In this document: piece after piece, positions 19,290-27,011 of the stretch
How the letters are laid out: each line of letters opens with the position of its first letter
Numbering within the stretch: position 1 is the first letter of the stretch
DNA from: F23-D06 sp947167635
GTDB lineage: Bacteria; Bacteroidota; Bacteroidia; Bacteroidales; WCHB1-69
Length of the DNA stretch: 35,188 nt
Direction: 5' to 3'
Assembly (NCBI GenBank): GCA_947167635.1
Contig: CAMVIT010000030.1
Location: 1-35,188, forward strand
Translations under genes and position numbers: made by a program
Notes under the pieces: model-generated
What the model was told of the DNA's origin: nothing
The model's input: the letters and a program-made list of their open reading frames with translations, nothing else
Database searches by the model: none

Positions 19290-20591
19290 ATGAAAAATAG
19301 AGTACTGCTTCTCGCCCTGTTTCTGCTGGTTGGATTTGTCTATGGCCAGGACAGCAACCAGGTGCGGAAATACATCTGCGACCTCACATCGCCCGCTTTT
19401 CATGGACGCGGTTATGCCTATAACGGCGACAGCATCGCGGCGGAGTATCTGCGCGAACAGCTCCGGGATATAGGTGTGGAACCCTTCGCCAAAGACTATT
19501 TCCACCACTATGGATTCAATGTCTATGCCATGGAGGGACCGGTGAAGGCCTCCCTTGACGGCAAGATGCTGCAACCATGGACGGATTTTGCCTTGGCTCC
19601 CTTCTCCCATCCGGCAAATGAGACGTTTCAGCTGCTGCCCATCAAGCCTGCCGACATCCTCAATCCCGACAAGTTGTTGGCTTTTTGCCAGCGTAACAGC
19701 AAGTTGCTTTCCAGAAGTCTGGTTTTTGTGGATATGACCAAGTGCAATGATCCAGAAGTGGTCAAGAACCTCAACGGTGTCTTTCAGCGACTGTCTCTGT
19801 ATAATGGGCAGTTGCCTTTCCGGGGCTTCTTGGTGGCGGTGAAGGATATCCCGGTGTGGTCATTTGCGGCAGCACAAACTCCTTGCGACTATGTGATGGC
19901 GTACATACATCCCCGGAAAATGAAGAAACATCCGAAGTTGTCACTCTCGTACAGCAACGTGTTGTCATACCATCCCACGCAGAATGTGTGCGGCATGGTG
20001 CGCGGCACGGTGGCATCTGACTCCCTTGTGATCATCTGCGGCCATTATGACCATCTGGGCCAAATGGGGGAGAGCGTCATGTTCCCGGGCGCGCATGACA
20101 ATGCCTCCGGCGCGTCGTCTGTGCTTGACATGGCCCGCCACTTCAGAGAACACCCGCCCTATTACACCACACTTTTCCTGCTTTTCAGTGGTGAGGAGGC
20201 CGGCTTGATGGGCTCGATGGCCTTCGTGAAAGATTCTCTCTTCGACTTTTCCAAGGTGAAAATAGTGCTCAACGTCGATTTGATGTGCGGCGGCAACGAC
20301 GGCATCATGATGGTGAACGCCACCGGCGACAACACCAGGGATTTCTATCAAGCGATGGTCGCCTACAATGAAGAAGTGCATCTCGTCAAGGAGATCCGTT
20401 CCCGCAGCAATGCCGCCAACAGCGACCATTATTCGTTCACAGCCAAGGGAATGCCCGCCGTTTTTGTCTATACGTTGGGCGGGCGTGTCGGCGGGTATCA
20501 TAATCCGGACGATGTGTGCGACAAGTGTGGACTGGAGCCATATGAGGGCATCGTGAGGCTTCTGATCCATTCGCTGGAGGAGATCCGATAG
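19290..20591 (+). CDS. Exported M28-family metallopeptidase
   Basis: I choose the ATG at 19290 (433 aa) because it opens a signal peptide (MKNRVLLLALFLLVGFVYGQ). The longer frame from 19155 overlaps the glycosyltransferase gene. The two-zinc site of M28 aminopeptidases is intact: H252 (GHYDHLG), D270 (GAHDNASGAS), E302/E303 (FSGEEAGLMGS), D330 (NVDLMCGG) and H380 (NSDHYSF). It probably releases amino acids from peptides in the periplasm or outside the cell. It is the last gene of the recJ-glycosyltransferase unit, with a 22-bp gap. A T-rich stretch follows the stop, but I see no clear terminator stem. Confidence 0.93.
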   Translation: MKNRVLLLALFLLVGFVYGQDSNQVRKYICDLTSPAFHGRGYAYNGDSIAAEYLREQLRDIGVEPFAKDYFHHYGFNVYAMEGPVKASLDGKMLQPWTDFALAPFSHPANETFQLLPIKPADILNPDKLLAFCQRNSKLLSRSLVFVDMTKCNDPEVVKNLNGVFQRLSLYNGQLPFRGFLVAVKDIPVWSFAAAQTPCDYVMAYIHPRKMKKHPKLSLSYSNVLSYHPTQNVCGMVRGTVASDSLVIICGHYDHLGQMGESVMFPGAHDNASGASSVLDMARHFREHPPYYTTLFLLFSGEEAGLMGSMAFVKDSLFDFSKVKIVLNVDLMCGGNDGIMMVNATGDNTRDFYQAMVAYNEEVHLVKEIRSRSNAANSDHYSFTAKGMPAVFVYTLGGRVGGYHNPDDVCDKCGLEPYEGIVRLLIHSLEEIR

Positions 20592-20636
20592 CCTTTTTTT
20601 CTTTTCGGAACTCTCGGGTATTCCAATTTTTTTGAC

Positions 20637-20656
20637 TATTTTTGCAGGTTGTAAAA
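20637..20656 (+). promoter_or_regulatory. dnaX promoter: -7 element with shared downstream motif
   Basis: TATTTTTGCAGGTTGTAAAA matches the recJ and porin promoter motif at 19 of 20 bases. It starts 34 bp before the ATG at 20671 and shows that the longer frame from 20632 is not the real start. Confidence 0.7.
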
Positions 20657-20670
20657 ATAGAAAACCGAAT

Positions 20671-21795
20671 ATGGATAATTTCATAGTTTCAGCCCGGAAA
20701 TACAGGCCCACCACGTTTAATTCCGTTGTGGGACAGGAACATATAACCTCCACGTTGAAGAATGCCATCAAGACGCAGCAGGTGGCGCAGGCCTTCCTTT
20801 TTTGCGGGCCGCGCGGTGTGGGCAAGACCACTTGCGCCCGTATCTTTGCCAAGGCGTTGAATTGCAAACATCTCACGGAAGACTGCGAACCCTGCAACGA
20901 ATGCGACTCCTGCCGGGCCTTCAACGATTCGGCCTCCTTCAATGTTTTTGAGCTGGACGCCGCTTCCAACAGCTCCGTGGACGCAATGCGTGCGCTTGTC
21001 GAACAGGTGCAGATCCCGCCGCAAGGGGCCAAGTACAAGGTCTATATCATCGACGAGGTTCACATGCTCTCCGGATCGGCTTTCAATGCCTTTCTCAAGA
21101 CATTGGAAGAACCGCCCGCATACGCCAAGTTCATTTTGGCCACAACGGAAAAACACAAGATTCTGGCCACCATCCTGTCGCGTTGCCAAGTGTATGATTT
21201 CAAGCGTATCGGTGAAAGCGACATTGTCCGTCATTTGCAGTATGTGGCGGGGCAGGAGGGGGTCACCGCCGAGGAAGAGGCTTTGCGGGTGGTGGCTTCA
21301 AAGGCTGACGGCGCCCTCCGTGACGCACTCTCCATCTTCGACCAACTCGTCAACTTCACGGGCAAGAATGTTACCTACAAGCAGACAATCGAGAGCCTTA
21401 ATGTGCTTGATATAGAGAACTATTTCAAGATCACCGACAATCTGTTCAGTGACGATGTGGCACCTGCCTTGCTGCTCCTCGACGAGATTCTCGCCAAAGG
21501 GTTCGATGCGCAGCACTTCATTGCCGGCATGGCTTCGCATTTCCGCGATTTGCTCATGGCCAAGGACCCCGGGACGGTGCAGCTGCTTGACTGCTCCGAG
21601 GCCGTCAAACAGCAACTCCAGCAACAGGCCTTGTGCTGTGACCGGTCACTGATGGTCAGGGCTTTGGAACTCGCCAATCAGTGCGACTTCAACTACAAGG
21701 CCTCTAACAACAAACGACTATCCGTGGAGCTGTGCCTCATGCAGATAAACGCCAACTATCTGTTTAAAAAAGCGAGGCAATCGCAGGAGCGGTAA
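20671..21795 (+). CDS. dnaX: DNA polymerase III gamma/tau, domains I-III (gamma-like part)
   Basis: The ATG at 20671 gives 374 aa. It has the clamp-loader ATPase features: RKYRPTTFNSVVGQEH, Walker A GPRGVGKT (46-53), a four-Cys zinc module (C65/C72, C75, C78, C81), Walker B DEVH (128-131), ATTEKHKILATILSRCQVYDF with the SRC sensor (170-172), and domain III to about residue 365. It stops just after domain III, where E. coli gamma also ends. Bacteroidota DnaX is normally one longer chain; here the tail (tau domains) is in the +1 frame downstream at 21899-22666. This part alone could load the sliding clamp but would not bind the polymerase or helicase. Confidence 0.95.
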   Translation: MDNFIVSARKYRPTTFNSVVGQEHITSTLKNAIKTQQVAQAFLFCGPRGVGKTTCARIFAKALNCKHLTEDCEPCNECDSCRAFNDSASFNVFELDAASNSSVDAMRALVEQVQIPPQGAKYKVYIIDEVHMLSGSAFNAFLKTLEEPPAYAKFILATTEKHKILATILSRCQVYDFKRIGESDIVRHLQYVAGQEGVTAEEEALRVVASKADGALRDALSIFDQLVNFTGKNVTYKQTIESLNVLDIENYFKITDNLFSDDVAPALLLLDEILAKGFDAQHFIAGMASHFRDLLMAKDPGTVQLLDCSEAVKQQLQQQALCCDRSLMVRALELANQCDFNYKASNNKRLSVELCLMQINANYLFKKARQSQER

Positions 21796-21823
21796 CCCCC
21801 CAGAGGGCGGGACGGCGCCCGCC
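21766..21823 (+). other. Candidate dnaX frameshift region: A6 run plus downstream hairpin
   Basis: The gamma frame and the tau-tail frame are both open only between 21749 and 21795. Within that window lies TTTAAAAAAG with six As (21766-21771), and AGGAG sits just before the TAA (21793-21795). A GGCGGG-ACGGCG-CCCGCC hairpin (21806-21823) follows. A net +1 shift on the As joins the frames, giving LFKKRGNRRSGN. The six As allow perfect re-pairing of the lysine tRNA after a +1 or -2 slip. It could equally be a one-base mutation or assembly error. Confidence 0.5.
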
Positions 21824-21898
21824 ACGGAAAACTCCTCTCAGAGAGAAGCCATTTCCGAAAAGCCGAGAATCTCCAACAGGACGTTCTTCAACCCCGGC

Positions 21899-22666
21899 AT
21901 GAATCCCATCAAGACGATGCCTTCCATCAAGGATGTGATGAGCGTGCGGAAAGTGGAGGAACCAGCAGCCCGGTCGGCAGGCGATACCCCTGCGCGCTCA
22001 GACATGGGCTCCGCATCCCAATCCGTGGATGAGACTTCCACCGCCCCGGCAGTGCGTGAAGAAACAGTGCCGCAGCCCGCAGACGAATCCCCTGTCTCTT
22101 CGGGGGCCGATGAAATGCCTGCAACACCTTCGTCACCCTCCGCCATGGATACCCCTCCTCACGCCTATCCGGGCGAATTCGATGACATTGAATATGAAGA
22201 GCCTAAAAGTGACGATGTGGACGAGGATGACGATGAGGATGACGATGAGGATGACGATGAAGACGTTGTGGCAACCCCCGCACCTGTCGCAGAAGAGCGT
22301 GTCGAAGAAAAGGCCCCGGATTTCGCCACTTGCTGGAATGAGCTATTCGAGACAATGTTTGCCAAGAATCACCTCATTTACTTCAGCTTGAAGGATGAAG
22401 TGCCGAAATATGAGAACGATGTTATCTATATAGAGGTGAAGAACAACATCCAGAAAGAACAGTTTGAGATGAACAAACGTGCGATTTTGGAGTTCTGGCG
22501 CAACCATTATGCTCTCAATGTGGATGACATTGTGATCACGGCGAATGAAAACAAAGAGACCAAGAAAGTGATCATCAATGCCGAGGACAAGATGCGCAAT
22601 ATGATAGAGCAGAACGCTTCTTTGCCCGAATTTTTGAACATTTTAGGATTTCATCTTAAAGAATAA
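21899..22666 (+). CDS. dnaX: DnaX C-terminal (tau-type) part, in the +1 frame
   Basis: From the ATG at 21899 the frame gives 255 aa, but it is open back to 21749, so it may be reached only by frameshifting from the upstream dnaX part. It begins with a long low-complexity Ser/Pro/Glu linker and an Asp/Glu run (about residues 108-122). It then has a folded domain (FATCWNELFETMFAKNH..., then NNIQKEQFEMNKRAILEFW, ending MRNMIEQNASLPEFLNIL). That end matches my memory of the DnaX C-terminus in Bacteroidota, which ends with a 'NP.L..L...F.L' helix. Joined to the upstream part it would form a tau chain of about 665 aa. Alternatives are a disrupted gene or a separate tail protein. Confidence 0.75.
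   Translation: MNPIKTMPSIKDVMSVRKVEEPAARSAGDTPARSDMGSASQSVDETSTAPAVREETVPQPADESPVSSGADEMPATPSSPSAMDTPPHAYPGEFDDIEYEEPKSDDVDEDDDEDDDEDDDEDVVATPAPVAEERVEEKAPDFATCWNELFETMFAKNHLIYFSLKDEVPKYENDVIYIEVKNNIQKEQFEMNKRAILEFWRNHYALNVDDIVITANENKETKKVIINAEDKMRNMIEQNASLPEFLNILGFHLKE
22226..22261 (+). repeat. 12-bp tandem repeat encoding an acidic linker
   Basis: Three head-to-tail copies of GATGACGATGAG (the last with a final A) lie within a longer run of Asp/Glu codons at 22220-22264. They encode the acidic stretch of the DnaX tail. Such repeats change length by slippage without altering the frame. Confidence 0.85.
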
Positions 22667-22698
22667 TACATATTTAATAACTGCAAATATTTCATGGT

Positions 22699-24579
22699 AT
22701 GAAAAGAATTTTATTGACTATCAGTTTATTGGTTTTAATATGGGTCGGCAAAGGGCAGGGCTGGCTGGACAAGGCTGTGCTTGATGGGCGCGTGGACAGT
22801 GTCTGGAACGCGATAGATTTGCCGCAGGCCTTCAATGGCGAGGGTGTCATCATAGGCTTTGTGGATTGGGGTTTCGACTACTCGCATCCTGTTTTTTATG
22901 ATACAAACATGACACAATACCGTGTGTTGCGCGCTTGGGACCAGTTCAAGACCTCCGGTCCGGCACCTGCCGGGTACGACTACGGGACAGAGTATGTCGG
23001 TCCAGGAGAGTTGTTGACAGCCCAGTGCGACACGTCCAACTGCTACGGTTATCACTATCATGGCACGCATTGCGCCTCCATCGCCGCGGGTGCCGGCGCG
23101 GGTACCAAGTACCGTGGTGTCGCCCACAAGGCCAATCTCCTTTTCGCATCCCTCTATCTGGATTCCATTCGGCGCGTGATGGATGCCTGGAACTGGATGT
23201 ATGAGGTGGCGCAGGCGGAAGGCAAACGTCTGGTCATCAGCAACAGTTGGGGCCTGTATTACATGGACAACATGGATGGCACAGGCCTGTTGGCCAACGA
23301 GATGCAAAGACTCACCGATCTTGGTGTGCTCTTTGTGGTCAGTGCCGGCAACAACGGCGATGTCAACTTCCATATTCACCATGACTTCACAGGTGCTTCG
23401 GACACGGTTCGTACGCAGTTCCTTTTCCCGTACAACAGCGGTACCGGTTGGGGATCATCCATCACGATGATGAATTCCGCCAACAGCCCGTTCGAGTTTT
23501 CCATGATGGTGATGAACGCCGACTTTGAGACGATTGAAGCCACTGCCTTTATCCAGACGGCCGGAAATGATGGCTTCGTGGATACGTTCCTGGTGGTCAA
23601 CGGCGACACGTTGATCTACACCTACGACATCCAGTCATCCAATGCATTCAACAATGCGCCAGTGGTGCGTCTGCGGGTCAAGCAGAACAATACCTACAAG
23701 TTCGGCTTGGCGGTGACGGCTCCGTCAGGCTCGTTCCATGCTTGGAATGTGGCCGAGGTGACTCGTGCATACGGCAACTGGGGCGCCGACTTCCGTACGC
23801 CGCCTGCCCATCCCGACTGGCTGGCCGGTGATATCGAATACGGCATCAGCACGCCCGGCAACATCGATTGCGCTGTCACAGTGGCTGCACATGCCAAACG
23901 CTATGTCAACAACGGAGGTCATGTGGTTGGTGGGCAGATTGCTGATTTCTCCTCCTCTGGACCGGGATTCCATGATGTGCGTAAACCCGAGGTCTCCGCA
24001 CCGGGGCGTAACATCGTAGCCGCCATCTCCTCTTACAACAACGACTACACGGGCACATATACCAAGACAGTTGAGTTCAACGGCCGCACATACGGTTTTG
24101 GCTCCCTGTCGGGCACCTCAATGTCCGCACCGTTTGTCTCTGGTGTGTCCGCTTTGGTGCTGCAAGCCAACCCTTATCTTACGCCTGCCCAGGTGAAGGA
24201 GGTCCTCACCAGCACGGCGTACAACGACAGCTTCACCGAAACGTCCGGCATCAACCGCTTCGGCTATGGCAAGGTGGACGCTTACCATGCTGTGCGTCTG
24301 GCTTTGACGATGGTGGGACTTGAGGACAACACCGACAACCTGCAGACGCAGTACAATCTTTTCCCCAATCCTGCATCCGACCAGTGCTTCATCACCGCCA
24401 CGACGGGATCGGATCAGGTGCCCTGCCAGCTGTTTGACCTTTCTGGGCGCCTTGTCCGCTCTGAAATGCTGGCCCCCGGTGTGAACACCATCTCTTTGAC
24501 AAACATGCCCGCAGGATGCTATATCCTCAAAATTGTGGACGACAACCGTGTTTACAATCACAAACTCATTGTACAATAA
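22699..24579 (+). CDS. T9SS-secreted subtilisin-family serine peptidase
   Basis: This 626-aa protein has a signal peptide (MKRILLTISLLVLIWVGKGQ). It has an S8 catalytic domain with the triad Asp56 (GFVDWGFDYSHP), His121 (HGTHCASIAAG) and Ser474 (GTSMSAPFVSG), with the oxyanion Asn in VVSAGNNG. An insert of roughly 150 residues between the Asn region and the Ser forms a beta-rich domain. The C-terminal about 75 residues are a T9SS type A sorting domain: LFPNPASDQCFI, LFDLSGRLVRSE and MPAGCYILKIV. It is predicted to act on the cell surface or be released. It lies 32 bp after the dnaX tail on the same strand, with no clear promoter, and 36 bp before rel. Confidence 0.94.
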   Translation: MKRILLTISLLVLIWVGKGQGWLDKAVLDGRVDSVWNAIDLPQAFNGEGVIIGFVDWGFDYSHPVFYDTNMTQYRVLRAWDQFKTSGPAPAGYDYGTEYVGPGELLTAQCDTSNCYGYHYHGTHCASIAAGAGAGTKYRGVAHKANLLFASLYLDSIRRVMDAWNWMYEVAQAEGKRLVISNSWGLYYMDNMDGTGLLANEMQRLTDLGVLFVVSAGNNGDVNFHIHHDFTGASDTVRTQFLFPYNSGTGWGSSITMMNSANSPFEFSMMVMNADFETIEATAFIQTAGNDGFVDTFLVVNGDTLIYTYDIQSSNAFNNAPVVRLRVKQNNTYKFGLAVTAPSGSFHAWNVAEVTRAYGNWGADFRTPPAHPDWLAGDIEYGISTPGNIDCAVTVAAHAKRYVNNGGHVVGGQIADFSSSGPGFHDVRKPEVSAPGRNIVAAISSYNNDYTGTYTKTVEFNGRTYGFGSLSGTSMSAPFVSGVSALVLQANPYLTPAQVKEVLTSTAYNDSFTETSGINRFGYGKVDAYHAVRLALTMVGLEDNTDNLQTQYNLFPNPASDQCFITATTGSDQVPCQLFDLSGRLVRSEMLAPGVNTISLTNMPAGCYILKIVDDNRVYNHKLIVQ

Positions 24580-24615
24580 ATATATTCATTCATATCGAAA
24601 AACCTTTGACCTATT

Positions 24616-26871
24616 ATGCCTGACTACGTACCCAATGAAGTTCTGGAAAACAAAACCATTGTCCGGAAATACCGCGAACTGTTGACGGTCATTTGGCCCA
24701 AGACGGATGTCGAGGAACGGAAAAACATCCGGAAGGCTTTTGTCTTAGCCACCAATGCCCACAATGGCACGCGGCGTAGAAGCGGCGAACCCTATATCTA
24801 TCACCCGATTGCGGTTGCCTTGATTTGCTGCAAGGAAATAGGCCTCGGCTCCACCTCCGTGATCTGTGCGCTCCTGCACGATGTGGTGGAGGATACCGAA
24901 TATACCCTTGAGGATATTCGTGACCTTTTTGGAGAAGTGGTGGCGAATATTATTGACGGGCTCACCAAAATCGACGACCTTGTCTTCGACAACAAGAGCC
25001 AGTCTATCCAGGCCGAGAACTTCAAGAAGATATTCCTCTCCATGTCAAGGGATATCCGTGTCATACTCATTAAGTTGGCAGACCGTCTGCACAACATGCG
25101 GACCCTTGACTCCATGCCGCCGGAGAAACAGCTCAAGATCGCCTCCGAGACCTCCTACTTCTATGTGCCTTTTGCACACCGGCTCGGCCTGTACACTATC
25201 AAGAGCGAGTTGGAAGACTATGCGATGAAATATACCGACCCCATCGACTATTTCTCCATCGCCAACAAGTTGCAGGAGACCGACGAGGAACGTCGCCAGC
25301 TCATCGCCGAGTTCGCCGCGCCCATCCAGGAGTCCCTGAAAGCCAACGGCATTGAGGCCACGATGTCTTCCCGCACGAAGTCCGTCTATTCTATCTATCA
25401 GAAAATCCTCAACAAAAAGGTTAACTTTGAGGATATATACGACATCTTTGCCGTGCGTTTTGTCTTCGACAGCCCCGTGGAACAGGAATTTGAGATATGT
25501 TGGCGCATTTACAAGATTGTATGTCTGCTCTATCCGACCAATCCGTCGCGCGACCGCAATTTCCTGACGCATCCCAAGCCCAATGGCTACCAGTCGCTGC
25601 ACCTGACGGCCATGAGCAAGGCCGGCAAGTGGGTCGAGGTGCAGATCCGTTCCAAGCGGATGGACGAGATTGCCGAGAAGGGTCTCGCCGCCCATTACAA
25701 ATACAAGGAAGACATTACCGCAGAAGCCGATCGCGAGATGGATAATCGCTTGGAAGATTGGCTGATGAAAACCCGCGAGATTCTCAAAAGCCAGGATTCT
25801 GACGCACTTGAGTTCTTGAAAGAGGTGAAACTCAACCTTGGACTCAAGGAGATTTATGTTTTCACGCCCAAAGGCGACATGCGCACGTTGCCTGCCGGTT
25901 CCACGGTGCTCGACATGGCCTACCAACTGCACACAAACCTGGGCAACCATTGCATCGGTGCCAAGGTCAACTACAATATCGTGCCCTTCGACAGAGTGCT
26001 CTCCAATGGCGACCAAGTGGAGATTATCACCTCAAAGAAGCAGATTCCCAAGGCTGAGTGGCTGGATGTTGTCCGCACGGCACGTGCCCGCCGCTGCATC
26101 CGCGACTTCATCCGCAACAAGCAGACCGGCATCAACGCCGCCGGCGAAGAATTGCTCAAGAGCTATTTCGAGGAATTCAACGTCGAATACGGCCAGGAAA
26201 ACATCGACAAGATCTATACGGCCACCCTTTCCAAATCAATGGACGAGTTTTGGAACAATATTGTGACCCATAAGATTTCCAAGAACAAGATTCGCAAGAT
26301 TCTGGCCATGAAACAGCCTAAGGAACTGGCCGAGTTCCAGAAGAAGATTGAGGAGGAAATCGCCAACAAGTCCCTTGATGAACTCATCGATGAGCAGTTC
26401 ACCACCACGCCGACCGCGTTCTTGCTCGACAACGACTACGAGCGTATCAAGTATGTGCTTGCCGATTGTTGCAACCCATTGCCGGGCGACCAAGTGGTGG
26501 GCTTCCAGGTGACAGACGACAAGATTGTCATTCACCAGACTTCCTGTCCAAACGCCATCGAACAGATGTCCAAGTTCGGCAAACGTATCATCAAGACCAA
26601 ATGGCGCAAGGGTCAGGACATCGCCTTCTTGTCGGGCATTCGATTCTCCGGTTTCGACCGCAAGGGTATGCTCAAGGAGATTATAGAGATTGTCTCCTCT
26701 CAGATGGACCTCAATATGCGCTCCATACACATTGAAGCCAAGCAGAACATCTTTTCCGGCACCATGATGCTATACATACAGAGTGTGCGCGCCCTCACCG
26801 ACCTCATTGAGAAACTCCGCGGCATCGACCAGCTTGAAACAGTCGAGCGCATCGGATACGATGTGGGTTGA
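24616..26871 (+). CDS. rel: Bifunctional (p)ppGpp synthetase/hydrolase, RelA/SpoT family
   Basis: At 751 aa this is full length for a long Rel/SpoT enzyme. The hydrolase HD domain is intact (AHNGTRRRSGEPYIYHP at 48-64; HDVVEDT at 88-94; LIKLADRLHNMRT). The synthetase domain has SRTKSVYSIYQKI, DIYDIFAVRF, PKPNGYQSLH and VEVQIRSKRMDEIAEKGLAAHYKYK. A TGS domain (IYVFTPKGDMRTLPAGST) and a C-terminal ACT domain follow. It makes and breaks the alarmone (p)ppGpp in starvation. The intact HD site argues for a bifunctional enzyme rather than a RelA-type synthetase. It sits 36 bp after the subtilase gene and may be co-transcribed with it. Confidence 0.97.
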   Translation: MPDYVPNEVLENKTIVRKYRELLTVIWPKTDVEERKNIRKAFVLATNAHNGTRRRSGEPYIYHPIAVALICCKEIGLGSTSVICALLHDVVEDTEYTLEDIRDLFGEVVANIIDGLTKIDDLVFDNKSQSIQAENFKKIFLSMSRDIRVILIKLADRLHNMRTLDSMPPEKQLKIASETSYFYVPFAHRLGLYTIKSELEDYAMKYTDPIDYFSIANKLQETDEERRQLIAEFAAPIQESLKANGIEATMSSRTKSVYSIYQKILNKKVNFEDIYDIFAVRFVFDSPVEQEFEICWRIYKIVCLLYPTNPSRDRNFLTHPKPNGYQSLHLTAMSKAGKWVEVQIRSKRMDEIAEKGLAAHYKYKEDITAEADREMDNRLEDWLMKTREILKSQDSDALEFLKEVKLNLGLKEIYVFTPKGDMRTLPAGSTVLDMAYQLHTNLGNHCIGAKVNYNIVPFDRVLSNGDQVEIITSKKQIPKAEWLDVVRTARARRCIRDFIRNKQTGINAAGEELLKSYFEEFNVEYGQENIDKIYTATLSKSMDEFWNNIVTHKISKNKIRKILAMKQPKELAEFQKKIEEEIANKSLDELIDEQFTTTPTAFLLDNDYERIKYVLADCCNPLPGDQVVGFQVTDDKIVIHQTSCPNAIEQMSKFGKRIIKTKWRKGQDIAFLSGIRFSGFDRKGMLKEIIEIVSSQMDLNMRSIHIEAKQNIFSGTMMLYIQSVRALTDLIEKLRGIDQLETVERIGYDVG

Positions 26872-26944
26872 GGTGCTGACGGAAGCGGTGGATTTTTATT
26901 TGAAATGAAATTAGCTCGCACCCTGTTTCATTCGAAAATTTGTG

Positions 26945-26952
26945 TACCTTTG
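26945..26952 (+). promoter_or_regulatory. -7 promoter element of the M13 peptidase gene
   Basis: TACCTTTG fits TAnnTTTG and is followed by CCGTCCCTCC. It starts 67 bp before the ATG at 27012. Frames starting upstream at 26940 would include it, so they are not real starts. A GGAGGGA box facing CCTCC (26959-26976) could form a small leader hairpin. Confidence 0.6.
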
Positions 26953-27011
26953 CCGTCCCTCCGATTTTGGAGGGATTTATTTTTAATCTACTGATAATCA
27001 GTTTTATATCT

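Noticed and set aside
21765..21901. A -1 frameshift for dnaX, as in E. coli
   Set aside because: The -1 frame has TAA at 21765-21767 and, if entered after that, ends at TGA 21900 without reaching the tau domain; only a net +1 (or -2) shift joins the two parts.
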